Shown here: piece by piece, positions 17,977 to 27,590 of the stretch
Numbering within the stretch: position 1 is the first letter of the stretch
Layout: every line of letters begins with the position of its first letter
Assembly: GCF_000407505.1 (NCBI RefSeq)
Contig: NZ_ASWE01000001.1
Location: 431,324-495,323 of the forward strand
DNA: 64,000 nucleotides
DNA from: Enterococcus phoeniculicola ATCC BAA-412
GTDB taxonomy: Bacteria > Bacillota > Bacilli > Lactobacillales > Enterococcaceae
Direction of reading: 5' to 3'
Position numbers and translations under genes: made by a program
Notes under the pieces: model-generated
Seen by the model: only the letters and a program-made list of their open reading frames with translations
Told to the model about the DNA's origin: nothing
The model's database searches: none

Positions 17977-18070
17977 GATGTAGGGACGTAATTTCAGCTT
18001 ATTTTCGAGAACTTCAACTCAAACATATCCTATGCGTAGAAGATGAGTTCCTCATCTTCCCAACCTTTAC
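17977..18070 (+). repeat. Dispersed intergenic repeat, copy 1
   Basis: A stretch including AATTTCAGCTTATTT and TATGCGTAGAAGATGAGTT, ending in TTCCCAACCTTTA. It matches copy 2 (56650-56737, opposite strand) along about 90 bases and copy 3 (58048-58110) over its core. It abuts the left end of the IS element. Confidence 0.75.
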
Positions 18071-18121
18071 TAATATTTTACGAGGGGGGCGTGACATAAG
18101 TTAGTTAGTTACGTCCTCGAT

Positions 18122-18174
18122 AAAAACAAAATGCACGCGAAAATAAAAATATTTTCGCGTGCATTTTGTTTTTT
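18122..18174. terminator. Subterminal hairpin of the IS
   Basis: AAAATGCACGCGAAAAT pairs with ATTTTCGCGTGCATTTT around a short AT loop, with A and T runs on both sides. It is a bidirectional terminator just after the transposase stop. Confidence 0.8.
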
Positions 18175-18191
18175 TAGTATAATTGGTTGGT

Positions 18192-19742
18192 TTAATTACT
18201 TATTTTTGCCAGCTTCATCATATTGATTGCCGTAATCAGTAAACCTGATTGCTTTCTTACATTATCTAACCCTCGAACTGTGAATCGAGTGAAGCCTAAA
18301 CAAGCCTTCATAAATCCGAAGACTGTTTCTACATCAATCTTCCTGCGACTATAAACCTTTCCGGTTTCAGGGGTAGAAAGAAGCTCATTTTGTTTGGCTT
18401 TATGATATTCCCAAGCAGGGTTTACTGTAATTTTTCTAATATACCCCTTCGGTGTTAGAGCTTCAGGAATCACTTCTTGATTTAGATCGATTTTTTCTGC
18501 TTGATATTCTTTAAACTCTCGAATAAATCCATCTTTATCGGTTCTTTTGCGATAGGCATGAAAATTAAATCGCACACCTTTAGGATCGATATAGTAATCT
18601 TCCTGTTCATTGTAAGTCCAGTTCATTATTTTTTGCTCATCGGTTTTCCACTTTTTACTTTTCTCTTTTAAAAAGGTCCCGTAGGGAATAAGCGCGGTAT
18701 GTTGAGGGAGTTCATCTTCTAGATATCGATAATTACTTTCAGAGCCATACCCTGCGTCTGCGACAATATATCGATGTGATTGGTTAATCACATTCATTTT
18801 TTCAAGTAATGGTTGTAAGGTTCTAGTGTCAGTTGGGTTTTGAAAAACATCATATCCTAAAACAAATTGATTACAAGTAGCGATTTGTAAATTGTAGGCT
18901 GGCTTTAATTGACCATTCATCATATGATCTTCTTTCACGCGCATGAAAGTAGCGTCATGATCGGTCTTTGAGTAACTATTTCTGGCACCATAAATAGAAA
19001 ACTGATCTTGGTGTTCAATCAGCTTCTCTCGTTTTTCAGTTAATTTGCGTACTTGACTTTTTAGCGTTCGGCGCTGTTTTTTTGCGGGATTAGGTGAAAT
19101 TCGTTTCGTTGACTGGACTTTTTTTTCAATTTCTTCCAATCTCAGTTCCATTCGTGTCAACAGCTCATCTACCATGTCTAGTGTAAGGGAAGTCCCTTCG
19201 GGAATCTCTTTTACTGCATAAGCTTCTTTTAATTCCGTCATCAATAAAAGGAGTTTTTCACGATTCATCTGATCAAAACGGATCGTGTTTTTCTTCCAGA
19301 CAAAGCTGTATTTATTCGCATCGGCTAGAATTTTCGTGCCATCGATAAACAACGCATCATCAATCAGATTGCGCGCGCGAAGATACTCGGTCAGATGTGT
19401 TAATCCTTTATTCGTCAATTCCTGCACATCATTGGACACGCAGAAACGGGCAATCGTTCGATAAGAAGGTACACGTTCTTGAGTCAACCAACGGGCATAT
19501 AAATTTTCTTCAGCCAATCGCTCAATCTTGCGACTGGTGAAGGTTTCTCTCGTATAGGCAAACAGAACTAGCTTCATCATGGCACCTAGATCATACTCTC
19601 TAGGGCGTCCAAAAAGATACGGCTCATTGATTTGAAGAGATTCCACTAATTCATTGATGAAAACAGCGACGTGATTTTCTTTGGGAGAAAATGAAGTTGA
19701 TAAGTCCAAAGTGAGTTGATTCATGTTATAATAGGTATGCAT
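18192..19742 (-). CDS. IS1182 family transposase
   Basis: A 516-residue DDE transposase started at the ATG at 19742 after AAGGACT; the frame extends 12 codons further upstream. The N-terminal DUF772 domain (PREYDLGAMMKLVLFAYTRE) comes first. The DDE core shows LFIDGTKILADANKY (first Asp), YIVADAGYGSESNYR (second Asp) and RRKIDVETVFGFMKACLGF (Glu). There is no internal stop or frameshift, so the element may be active. It reads against the flanking YitT gene. Confidence 0.9.
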   Translation of the reverse strand: MHTYYNMNQLTLDLSTSFSPKENHVAVFINELVESLQINEPYLFGRPREYDLGAMMKLVLFAYTRETFTSRKIERLAEENLYARWLTQERVPSYRTIARFCVSNDVQELTNKGLTHLTEYLRARNLIDDALFIDGTKILADANKYSFVWKKNTIRFDQMNREKLLLLMTELKEAYAVKEIPEGTSLTLDMVDELLTRMELRLEEIEKKVQSTKRISPNPAKKQRRTLKSQVRKLTEKREKLIEHQDQFSIYGARNSYSKTDHDATFMRVKEDHMMNGQLKPAYNLQIATCNQFVLGYDVFQNPTDTRTLQPLLEKMNVINQSHRYIVADAGYGSESNYRYLEDELPQHTALIPYGTFLKEKSKKWKTDEQKIMNWTYNEQEDYYIDPKGVRFNFHAYRKRTDKDGFIREFKEYQAEKIDLNQEVIPEALTPKGYIRKITVNPAWEYHKAKQNELLSTPETGKVYSRRKIDVETVFGFMKACLGFTRFTVRGLDNVRKQSGLLITAINMMKLAKISN

Positions 19743-19901
19743 ATTTTTAGTCCTTTCAGGATTAAATGTTTGAAGCACAGGGTGCCACCTGTGCTTCTTT
19801 TATTTTAACTAAAAAAGCGCATGAAATGAACGGTTTTTCGTCATTTCATGCACTTTTCTGTTAGGGACTTATGTCACAGCCCCTTCTTTTTTTGCCACTT
19901 T

Positions 19902-20927
19902 TTACAGCCGAATAAGGAAAATAAGAAGAAGTGCTACAATCGTTTGCAGTCCCCCAACAGATAATCCATACAGCAGAAAGCGAGGACCTTCTTTCATAAA
20001 TTTTGCGAAATCTAATCGTAAACCAATGGCAGCTAGTGCAGTAATTTCAAACCAAGTACTGATGAAATGTGCGCTTTGGTCAATAAAGGTAGGAAGTTTA
20101 ACCACGCTATTAAGAATACAAAAAAGTAAAAAGCCGAGTACATACCATGGGAGAGGAAGCTTCTTCTTTTTCTTTTCTGAGGGAGTCGCTACAACAGAAG
20201 AATTTCGTTGCATAAATTTTTCAAATACAAAAACAACGACTACGAGTAAAACAATACGCAAAATTTTGAAGAGCATCGCATACTGAACAACCATCTGGTC
20301 AAGCATGCTCGCTCCAGCAACCACTTGACCTACGGATTGAAGCGTTCCGCCAAGCAAGGCACTTTTCTCTAAAAGATTGTCACCAAATAAAAATAGACCT
20401 AAGAAAGGAAGCGTGAGCATCATAACGGTTCCTAATAAATTAACCAGCGTGATAACCTGTCCCTTTTCTTCATCCTCTGCATGAATCGCAGGCGCAATAG
20501 AAGCTATTGCCGATGATCCACAGACTGCATTTCCTCCAGCCATCATTAATGAAAATGTATCATTAAAGTTCATTTTTTTCCCGATAAGATATGCACCCGT
20601 AATCGTAATAGACATTTGAATGAGGATAAAAAGAATCCCCTTTAGTCCAATTTGTGCAATTGTTTGGAAAGTAACGGTTGCTCCAAGTAAAACAACAGAA
20701 ACTTCTAAGAGCTTACTTTCTGAAAACTTAGTACCTGCAGCGAGGCTTTTTTGTTTAAAAAAGGTATTTCCTAAAAGAATCCCCAACAGTATGGCAATAG
20801 TAGCTCCTCCTAGCTGTGGAACGAAAAGAGCGAGTAACCGACTAATTGCTGCGACCATAACGGAAAGAATGAGCCCTGGTAAGATAGGGAAGAATTTTTG
20901 TTTTAGTGAGTGGTTAGACACGTGCAT
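19902..20927 (-). CDS. YeiH/UPF0324 family membrane protein
   Basis: A 341-residue protein with about nine or ten transmembrane segments and the family motif [21 protein letters not shown] near residue 128. The family is often annotated as a putative sulfate exporter, on weak experimental ground. It is preceded by AAAGGAG and divergent from a LysR-type regulator, the same pairing as yeiH-yeiE in enterobacteria, so control by that regulator is likely. The IS lies only 19 bases beyond its stop but leaves the gene whole. Confidence 0.85.
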   Translation of the reverse strand: MHVSNHSLKQKFFPILPGLILSVMVAAISRLLALFVPQLGGATIAILLGILLGNTFFKQKSLAAGTKFSESKLLEVSVVLLGATVTFQTIAQIGLKGILFILIQMSITITGAYLIGKKMNFNDTFSLMMAGGNAVCGSSAIASIAPAIHAEDEEKGQVITLVNLLGTVMMLTLPFLGLFLFGDNLLEKSALLGGTLQSVGQVVAGASMLDQMVVQYAMLFKILRIVLLVVVVFVFEKFMQRNSSVVATPSEKKKKKLPLPWYVLGFLLFCILNSVVKLPTFIDQSAHFISTWFEITALAAIGLRLDFAKFMKEGPRFLLYGLSVGGLQTIVALLLIFLIRL

Positions 20928-21129
20928 AATAAACTCCTTTTAAAATGAATTTTTTGAAATTTCATAGGTGAAAAATTAAATAATTACCTAACAATAGGTT
21001 GAAATGAAAATGCGTGATAGGAAAAACAAGCATCTCTTTGTTCTTAAGTAAGTATAAAACAAGTTTATCTATATTTGAAATAAATAGTTATTATAGTTAT
21101 TATTAAGAAAACTGATGGAAGTGATGATT

Positions 21130-21987
21130 ATGTTTAAATTACTGCAAACCTTTCGTGTTGTGTATGAAACGAGAAATTTTTCTCAAAGTGCAGAGATTCT
21201 TTTTCTTTCTCAGCCTTCTGTCTCCCATCAAATTAAGCAATTGGAAACAGAATTAAAAGTAGAACTCTTTCAAAGAAAAGGTCGGCAGGAAATGATTGCA
21301 ACGAAACAGGCGGAACTCTTGTATCAACGTGTGTTGAATTTGATGGATGACTGGCAGCAAACCATCGATGCGCTGGCTAAAGAATCAAGTCAACGGGTCC
21401 GGTGTCGCGTGGTTGCCTCTCATACATTTGCTGTGTATTGTTTACCTGAACTTATGAAAGAATTATTTGAAAAATTTCCGAATGTGGCATTTGAAATCGA
21501 CATGGCAAACTCGCACGAAGCACTGGAGAAGGTAGCCAAACATGAAGCAGATATTGGGTTTATTGAAAAACCTCTCACTACAGAAGGGATTTTACGACAC
21601 CCTATTTTGAAAGATCAGTTAGTTCTGGTGGGCGATCCTTCAGCCAGCCCATGGCTAGTAAGAGAAAAAACTTCCGGGGTCTATCATTATACCAAGCGCT
21701 TTTTCGAAGAGGAAAACATTTCCCAGCCTGCAATAGAAATCAAAAGCAATGAAGTGATTACAGCGATGTTAAAGAAAGGAATTGGCCGTTCTATTCTTTC
21801 AAAGAGGGCTGTGCCGGAAGGTGTTTTCTATCAGTTACTGTCGGAAAGCTATCAGCGTCATTTTTATTTCATTGAAAGAAATCATCTGACCTCACCGGAA
21901 ATAAATCAAGTGACCCAAGCACTACTTGCTTTTTATGAAAAAGAAAATGAGACTAATATTACTGGAGACAAAAAGTTTTCTTTCTAA
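21130..21987 (+). CDS. LysR-type regulator divergent to the YeiH protein
   Basis: A 285-residue regulator started at the ATG at 21130 after GGAAGTG; in-frame ATGs at 21115 and 21124 lie in or before the ribosome site. The N-terminal winged helix (MFKLLQTFRVVYETRNFSQS, SQPSVSHQIKQLE) is followed by a periplasmic-binding-like effector domain (about 90-285). The divergent layout, with about 200 bases between starts, suggests it binds there and controls the yeiH-like gene. Its effector is unknown. Confidence 0.85.
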   Translation: MFKLLQTFRVVYETRNFSQSAEILFLSQPSVSHQIKQLETELKVELFQRKGRQEMIATKQAELLYQRVLNLMDDWQQTIDALAKESSQRVRCRVVASHTFAVYCLPELMKELFEKFPNVAFEIDMANSHEALEKVAKHEADIGFIEKPLTTEGILRHPILKDQLVLVGDPSASPWLVREKTSGVYHYTKRFFEEENISQPAIEIKSNEVITAMLKKGIGRSILSKRAVPEGVFYQLLSESYQRHFYFIERNHLTSPEINQVTQALLAFYEKENETNITGDKKFSF

Positions 21988-22209
21988 AACAGCTAATGAG
22001 ATATATTTGTATAGAAGGGTGCTTGTCTCCTTTTTAGGTAAGTCAGGAATTTGAAATTGTTAGTGATTCTTCAGTGTAAAATAGAAATTGGTAACTATTC
22101 TGGGGAAAAGGTTAATTTTTTCCCAAAACTACCAGACTCAGACTTTCTTTTATTTGCCGAGACGACTATAATATAACCCAGTATGGTTTTTGTAGAAAAG
22201 GGATGAAGA

Positions 22210-23400
22210 ATGAATAAGAATAAAACGAATTCGTTAGATAATAAAATTGATTATGGCGTTATTTTACCAGTGTTTTTACTTTGTCTTATAGGGCTGCTTT
22301 CCTTATACGTAGCACTGACACATGACGTGTTGGAAAAAGAAATTGTAAAAGAAATGTTCAAGCAGTGTATGTGGTACGCGTTAGGGACAATCGCAATTAT
22401 TATTATCATGCATATGCGCTTAAAATGGATATGGAAGCTAACCCCCTACATCTATGGATTAGGAATAGCAGTTATGTTGGCTTTGTTAAAATTTTATGAT
22501 AAGGACATGGATCAATTAACTGGGTCAAAAAACTGGTTTCGATTTGGACCACTAACATTTCAGCCTTCGGAGCTCATGAAGATTGCGTTTGTCTTAATGT
22601 TGGCATTAATTGTTACGCAGCATAATGCAAAGACGAAGGAGAAAACCTTAAAAACAGATGGGTTTCTCATTTTGAAAATGTTTGCGGTCACGTTACCTGT
22701 GATTGCTTTGGTCCTTCTTCAAAAAGATTTTGGGACAATGCTTGTTTTCTTAGCAATTTTTGGCGGAGTCTTTCTCATGTCGGGCATTTCTTGGCGAATT
22801 GTAGTTCCTATTATTTTATTTGCAGTTATTGTCGGCGGCGGTACTATTTATTTGGTTACGACCGATACCGGGCGAGCTTTTTTAAGTGACTTAGGTATCT
22901 TTAAGGCATATCAGTTTGCTCGAATTGATTCATGGCTGGATCCATTCCACGATGCTGGAGGCGCTTCTTATCAGCCAGCTCAAGGCTTACTTGCAATTGG
23001 TTCTGGCGGGATGTTTGGAAAAGGCTACAATGTAAGTGATATCTATGTGCCTGTTCGCGAATCAGATATGATTTTTACTGTTATTGGTGAAAATTTTGGT
23101 TTTGTAGGTGGTGCATTTGTTATTTTACTTTATTTTATTTTGATTTATCGAATGATTCGTGTATGCTTTGATACGAATAATGAATTTTATGCGTATATTG
23201 CAACAGGAATTATTATGATGATTTTGTTCCACGTGTTTGAAAATATTGGTGCAAATATCGGACTGCTCCCATTAACAGGGATTCCGTTGCCGTTTATCAG
23301 TCAAGGAGGTTCAGCCATCTTAGGAAATATGATTGGTGTGGGACTGATCTTGTCAATGCGCTATCAATCAGTAAGAGAACCTAGTGAAACAAGGAGGTAA
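22210..23400 (+). CDS. rodA: FtsW/RodA/SpoVE family glycosyltransferase (RodA-like)
   Basis: A 396-residue SEDS protein with about ten transmembrane segments. The family landmarks are present: GSKNWFRFGPLTFQPSELMK around residue 100, LLQKDFGTMLVF near 170 and the C-terminal LPLTGIPLPFISQGGSA. SEDS proteins polymerise lipid II glycan strands together with a class B PBP. The sequence looks closer to RodA than FtsW, but I cannot align it, so the symbol is tentative. Its stop overlaps the start of the next gene. Confidence 0.8.
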   Translation: MNKNKTNSLDNKIDYGVILPVFLLCLIGLLSLYVALTHDVLEKEIVKEMFKQCMWYALGTIAIIIIMHMRLKWIWKLTPYIYGLGIAVMLALLKFYDKDMDQLTGSKNWFRFGPLTFQPSELMKIAFVLMLALIVTQHNAKTKEKTLKTDGFLILKMFAVTLPVIALVLLQKDFGTMLVFLAIFGGVFLMSGISWRIVVPIILFAVIVGGGTIYLVTTDTGRAFLSDLGIFKAYQFARIDSWLDPFHDAGGASYQPAQGLLAIGSGGMFGKGYNVSDIYVPVRESDMIFTVIGENFGFVGGAFVILLYFILIYRMIRVCFDTNNEFYAYIATGIIMMILFHVFENIGANIGLLPLTGIPLPFISQGGSAILGNMIGVGLILSMRYQSVREPSETRR

Positions 23401-23762
23401 TGAGTATCTATACATTATATTGGTATCCTAAATGTTCGACTTGTCGAAATGCAAAAAAGTGGTTGGATGCACATAATGTGCCAGTTGAAACAGTAGACAT
23501 GATTTCAACACCACCTAAGCCTGAAGTGATTGAAGGCTGGATGAAGAAAAGCCCGCTACCTATTCGACGTTTTTTTAATACAAGCGGAATGAAGTATCGT
23601 GAGTTAGGCTTGAAAGATCAAGTAGAAAGTTTTACAGTAGAAGAAGCTAGTCAGGTGCTGTCAACCGATGGCATGTTAATTAAACGGCCCGTGCTGGTGA
23701 AAGATGGGCAAGTAGTAGCGCTAGGCTTTAAAGAATTAGATTACGAAGGAGCGACCAGTTAA
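23400..23762 (+). CDS. ArsC/Spx-family protein
   Basis: A 120-residue thioredoxin-fold protein of the arsenate reductase/Spx/YusI family. It has the CSTC motif at residues 12-15 (YPKCSTCRNAKKWL) and the conserved LIKRPVLV near the C-terminus. The start overlaps the stop of the rodA-like gene and follows AGGAGG, so the two are co-transcribed. It could be a YusI-type reductase; it lacks obvious Spx RNA-polymerase-binding features that I could name with certainty. Confidence 0.82.
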   Translation: MSIYTLYWYPKCSTCRNAKKWLDAHNVPVETVDMISTPPKPEVIEGWMKKSPLPIRRFFNTSGMKYRELGLKDQVESFTVEEASQVLSTDGMLIKRPVLVKDGQVVALGFKELDYEGATS

Positions 23763-23763
23763 A

Positions 23764-24102
23764 ATGGCAGGAGTACATTTAAAACGCAAAGACAACTTAT
23801 GGATTTTATTTAATGGAAAAGAATATTGTGTAGGATTAACAAATGAAGCGCAAGAAGAGCTTGGGGCGATTACCTTTGTTTCATTACCAAAAGTTGGTCA
23901 AAGTTTTAAACAAGGGGACGCATTTGCTGAAGTGGAAGCAGAGAAAGCAGTGAATGAATTTCCAAGTCCGCTGACAGGTGTGATTTCATCTGTTAATGAA
24001 AAAATCGATGCAGACATTCAAGTGTTAAATGATGAAGATGAGATGGTTGCATGGATTGTTAGTTTTAAAGAGGTTGATCCAGCAGAATTCGACAAATTAT
24101 AG
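23764..24102 (+). CDS. Orphan GcvH-like lipoyl protein
   Basis: A 112-residue H-protein-like lipoyl-carrier domain. The lipoyl lysine motif is VEAEKAVNEFPSPLTGVIS (about residues 57-75), with Lys at 60. No other glycine-cleavage genes are nearby. In Firmicutes, stand-alone GcvH-like proteins serve as lipoyl donors in lipoate relay, a fitting role here. The gene begins two bases after the ArsC/Spx gene and ends before the T-box promoter. Confidence 0.82.
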   Translation: MAGVHLKRKDNLWILFNGKEYCVGLTNEAQEELGAITFVSLPKVGQSFKQGDAFAEVEAEKAVNEFPSPLTGVISSVNEKIDADIQVLNDEDEMVAWIVSFKEVDPAEFDKL

Positions 24103-24122
24103 GCAGTCTGTAAAAAAAAGAA

Positions 24123-24151
24123 TTGACAGTTTCAAAAAGTGTTGTTATAAT
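24123..24151 (+). promoter_or_regulatory. Sigma-A promoter of the T-box metNIQ operon
   Basis: TTGACA (24123-24128) and TATAAT (24146-24151) are both consensus, with a 17-base spacer. Transcription should begin near 24158, at the head of the T-box leader. Confidence 0.92.
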
Positions 24152-24159
24152 TTCAGCAA

Positions 24160-24416
24160 TATACCGAAAGCTTTGAAAAGAAGAGTACATGTCACCGACG
24201 TTTGAAGAGAGCCCTGTGTGCTGAGAAAGGGTAACGAACATGAGATGGAAGATGGTCTTTGAGCAGAATGAGTGAGCGAAAGTGAACTTGTTACGGGAGC
24301 GCCCGTTAAAGCGCAGCAGTATGCGAAGCAAATTTCAAGTACTGAACGAGGTTATTGTTGTGAAAGAATAACGAATCAAGGTGGTAACACGAAAGTCAGA
24401 CTTTCGTCCTTTTTAT
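24160..24416 (+). ncRNA. T-box riboswitch (methionine class)
   Basis: A leader with a Stem I region rich in conserved purines (GAAGAGAG...GAGAAAGGGTAACGAACATGAGATGG), the T-box AAGGTGGTAACACG (24378-24391) and a terminator made of ACGAAAGT/ACTTTCGT plus CCTTTTT (24389-24415). The candidate specifier is AUG in GAACATGAGA. Uncharged tRNA-Met would favour the antiterminator and expression of metNIQ. The specifier assignment rests on gene context and eye inspection. Confidence 0.87.
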
Positions 24417-24486
24417 GCAGAGTGCTGCACAAAAAAGGGCGGAAGTTTTTTTGTTGCTTATGGAAACAGAAGGGAAAGAAGTAAAA

Positions 24487-25521
24487 ATGGCATTGATTGA
24501 ATTGACCCATGTCAAAAAAGAGTTTTCTGGGAAAAACGGTGCAATTAAAGCGGTAAATGATGTGAATCTGACCGTTGAAAAAGGTGATATATACGGGATT
24601 GTTGGATACTCAGGCGCTGGGAAAAGTACCCTTGTCCGTTTATTGAACGGACTTGAGTTGCCGACCTCAGGGACAGTGGTTGTTAAAGGGCAGGATATTA
24701 CAAAATTAAAAAACAGAGAATTACGAAATTTTCGAAAAAAAATCGGGATGATCTTTCAGCACTTTAATCTGCTGTGGTCGCGAACAGTGATCGATAATAT
24801 TAAATTACCGCTAGAATTAGCTGGTGTTAGTAAAGCAGAACAGAAAACGCGTGCGGCAGAGCTTTTAGAACTTGTAGGCTTAGAAGGACGGGGTGATGCG
24901 TATCCTTCGCAGTTATCTGGAGGGCAAAAACAACGGGTAGGGATTGCACGAGCATTAGCCAACAATCCGGAAATTCTTCTTTGTGATGAGGCAACGAGTG
25001 CGTTGGATCCCCAAACAACAGAAGAAGTTTTAGATTTACTCTTAGATATCAATAAAAAATTAAACTTAACCATTGTTCTTATTACCCATGAAATGAATGT
25101 GATTCGTAAAATCTGTAACAAGGTAGCAGTGATGGAATTAGGGAGTGTGGTGGAAGAGGGCGACGTGCTTGATGTGTTCCGCCATCCACAACAAACAGTG
25201 ACCAAGCGTTTTGTTCAACAAGAGCTTGCGCCAGAAGATGACACAGATGAGATGATTCAAAGCTTTATGAAGGAGAATCCCGGAGGCAAAATTGTGACAC
25301 TTTCCTTTAAAGAAAATAATGCAAATGAGCCAGTAATTTCTCAAGCTATTCGCCAATACGCAATTGATATTAATGTTGTATATGGGAAAGTCCAGCAGGC
25401 AAAAGGAAGCACGCTAGGTTCGTTAACCGTTTTGCTAACAGGCGACCCAGAAGAAATTGATAAAGCTGTAGCCTTTTTTAATTCAAAGGAAGTTGGCGTG
25501 GAGGTGATTACGCATGAATAA
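24487..25521 (+). CDS. metN: Methionine ABC importer, ATP-binding subunit
   Basis: A 344-residue ATPase started at the ATG at 24487; the open frame reaches back into the T-box terminator. Walker A is GYSGAGKST (40-48), the signature LSGGQKQR and Walker B ILLCDEATSALD. A C-terminal NIL domain (about 265-344) is the regulatory methionine-binding domain of MetN. With MetI and MetQ it imports methionine. It overlaps metI by eight bases. The T-box upstream controls it. Confidence 0.92.
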   Translation: MALIELTHVKKEFSGKNGAIKAVNDVNLTVEKGDIYGIVGYSGAGKSTLVRLLNGLELPTSGTVVVKGQDITKLKNRELRNFRKKIGMIFQHFNLLWSRTVIDNIKLPLELAGVSKAEQKTRAAELLELVGLEGRGDAYPSQLSGGQKQRVGIARALANNPEILLCDEATSALDPQTTEEVLDLLLDINKKLNLTIVLITHEMNVIRKICNKVAVMELGSVVEEGDVLDVFRHPQQTVTKRFVQQELAPEDDTDEMIQSFMKENPGGKIVTLSFKENNANEPVISQAIRQYAIDINVVYGKVQQAKGSTLGSLTVLLTGDPEEIDKAVAFFNSKEVGVEVITHE

Positions 25522-26200
25522 GAGTATTTCAGAACAATACTTCAATTTTAGTCAAATTAATTCAGAGACAATGAAGCAAGCAATCATTGATACCTTATAC
25601 ATGACTGTCATCTCAATGGTGTTAGTGTTTGTTTTGGGACTCTTACTAGGATTACTTCTCTATACTATTGGTCGAAAAAATAAACCTTATGCAAAAATTG
25701 TCTATAGCCTAGTTTCTATTATAAGTAACATTTTCCGGTCAACACCGTTTATGATATTGATGGTTTTAATCATCCCGTTTACCAAAGTTTTAGTCGGTTC
25801 CATGCTGGGTGCAAAAGCTGCCATTCCAGCATTGGTGTTATCTGCAGCACCGTTCTACGCTCGCTTAGTGGAAATTGCTTTACGCGAAGTGAGTCCGGGT
25901 GTGCTTGAAGCAGCAGATGCAATGGGTGCAAGCTATTGGGAAACAATTTATAAGGTGTTGCTACCAGAAAGTGTACCTGCGTTAATTTCTGGCATTACTG
26001 TAACAACAATTTCTATGATTGGATTTACCGCCATGGCTGGTGCTATTGGCGCGGGTGGCTTAGGCGCACTCGCATGGCAAGAAGGGTATCAACGAGGAAA
26101 CTATACGGTGACGTTAGTTGCTACGGTGATTATATTAGTTATCGTATTCATCGTACAAGGAATCGGCGATGCATTAACAAAACGAACAGATAAGCGATAA
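25514..26200 (+). CDS. metI: Methionine ABC importer, permease
   Basis: A 228-residue inner-membrane permease with five hydrophobic segments. The EAA coupling motif for MetN is clear (EAADAMGASYWETIYKVLLPE, about 135-155). The segment SNIFRSTPFMILMVLIIPFT is typical of MetI. It overlaps metN by eight bases and is followed after 21 bases by metQ. Confidence 0.92.
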   Translation: MNKSISEQYFNFSQINSETMKQAIIDTLYMTVISMVLVFVLGLLLGLLLYTIGRKNKPYAKIVYSLVSIISNIFRSTPFMILMVLIIPFTKVLVGSMLGAKAAIPALVLSAAPFYARLVEIALREVSPGVLEAADAMGASYWETIYKVLLPESVPALISGITVTTISMIGFTAMAGAIGAGGLGALAWQEGYQRGNYTVTLVATVIILVIVFIVQGIGDALTKRTDKR

Positions 26201-26221
26201 GAAAATGAGGGGGAAAAGGAT

Positions 26222-27073
26222 ATGAAAAAGAAATTCTTTGGATTAGCAGCAGTATTATTAGTAGCCGTTGGATTGGCTGCATGTGGAAATGGAAGCTCAG
26301 ATACAAAAGCAACAGGAAGCTCAGAGAAAAATGACGAAAAGACCGTGTTAAAAGTAGGGGCCTCACCTTCACCACACGCTGAAATTTTAGAGCAGGTAAA
26401 ACCTATTTTAGCGAAAGAAGGCGTTGAGCTAGAAATCGTTAATTTTGATGACTACGTTCTACCCAATAAAGCATTAGCGGATGGAGAAATTGATGCAAAC
26501 TACTTCCAGCATTTACCATTTTTTAACAAAGCAGTAGAAGATAATGGCTATGATTTTGCGAATGTTGGCGGCGTACATTTAGAGCCAATGGGTCTATATT
26601 CTAAAAAAATTAAAGATATTAAAGAATTAAAAGATGGTGCAACAATCATTGTTTCAAGCTCTGAATCAGACTGGGGACGTGTTATCAGCATTTTACAAAC
26701 AGCTGGTTTGGTTAAAGTAAAAGACGGAGTGGATTTAGAAACAGCAACATTCGATGATATTGCAGAAAATCCTAAAAATTTAAAATTTGAAAATACGATT
26801 GCTCCTGAATTGTTGGCGACAACTTACAATAACGATGAAGGGGATTTAGTAGCAATCAATTCAAACTTTGCTTATGGGATTGGATTGAACCCATTAGAAG
26901 ACGCCGTTCTTTTAGAGGGTGATGATTCTCCATATGTAAACATTGTAGCTACTCGTACAGAAGACAAAGATAGCGATGCAGTGAAAAAACTGATTGCGGC
27001 TTTGCATGAGCCAGAAGTACAAAGCTGGATTATTGAAAAATGGGGCGGCTCTGTAAAACCAGTGGATAAATAG
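26222..27073 (+). CDS. metQ: Methionine-binding lipoprotein
   Basis: A 283-residue NlpA/MetQ-type substrate-binding lipoprotein. It has a signal peptide with the lipobox LAAC (about residues 18-21), followed by a Ser/Thr-rich linker and the binding domain (PSPHAEILEQVKPILAKEG, ANYFQHLPFF, GLYSKKIKD). The N-terminal Cys would be lipidated and hold it at the membrane for delivery to MetI-MetN. It is the last gene of the T-box operon. Confidence 0.93.
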   Translation: MKKKFFGLAAVLLVAVGLAACGNGSSDTKATGSSEKNDEKTVLKVGASPSPHAEILEQVKPILAKEGVELEIVNFDDYVLPNKALADGEIDANYFQHLPFFNKAVEDNGYDFANVGGVHLEPMGLYSKKIKDIKELKDGATIIVSSSESDWGRVISILQTAGLVKVKDGVDLETATFDDIAENPKNLKFENTIAPELLATTYNNDEGDLVAINSNFAYGIGLNPLEDAVLLEGDDSPYVNIVATRTEDKDSDAVKKLIAALHEPEVQSWIIEKWGGSVKPVDK

Positions 27074-27526
27074 ATTCAAAAGAAATTAGGGAGCTGAAGA
27101 GACAGGTGTTTTTCTGTTCCTAACCTGTATTAAGCATTTCAGGAGGACTTAGAAGTAACGATTGCTGTTGCTTTTAAGTTCTTTTTTGTTGAATAAAAAA
27201 GTTTAAGTAAGTACAAAACCAAGTACACGAAGACATTTCTCAGCAGTGAAAAATACATTTAAATCGACAAGACATTCAACAAGAAGAAAAATGAAGAGAG
27301 GAGTACAATAGAAAAGAAACTATTAATTAATAAAAAAATTCCCATTCTTTTTCACTAACACAAAATATATGAAGATTTTTTATGAAAAAAAAGAAAGCTT
27401 ACCGCTCTAGCATACATTGGTTCCTTTTTAATAGTTATTATAAAAAGAACTGGTGGCTTCCGAAGAAAATTTGAAATAAAGTTAGAATTATCAAAGGATA
27501 AATCCAAACATTCTCTAGCAAGAATA
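27074..27526. other. Intergenic stretch between metQ and suf
   Basis: About 450 bases. A weak inverted repeat (ACAGGT/ACCTGT, near 27102-27130) may end the met operon. One 30-codon frame at 27382-27474 encodes a very basic peptide starting MKKKKAYRSS but has a poor ribosome site. I see nothing else. Confidence 0.4.
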
Positions 27527-27555
27527 TTGCGATTCATTCTCAATTAGTCTAAAAT
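27527..27555 (+). promoter_or_regulatory. Promoter of the suf operon
   Basis: TTGCGA (27527-27532), a 17-base spacer and TAAAAT (27550-27555), 35 bases before the sufC start. The spacer and the region just after -10 hold TTCTCA and TGAGAA, a possible weak dyad. Confidence 0.6.
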
Positions 27556-27590
27556 GAATGAGAACGTTAAAAGAATCTGGAGGGAATCGC

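Larger units (their letters stand above)
18085..19883. mobile_element. IS1182-family insertion sequence
   Basis: A single transposase gene is flanked by terminal inverted repeats. The left end GGGGGCGTGACATAAGT (18085-18101) matches the reverse complement of the right end, GGGGCTGTGACATAAGT (19867-19883), with two mismatches. Strong hairpins lie just inside each end (18122-18174 and 19819-19851) and may block read-through transcription into the element. I could not recognise a clear target-site duplication. Confidence 0.85.

Noticed and set aside
24160-24416. SAM (S-box) riboswitch upstream of metNIQ
   Set aside because: The AAGGTGGTAACACG T-box and competing terminator are clear, so a tRNA-sensing T-box fits better.
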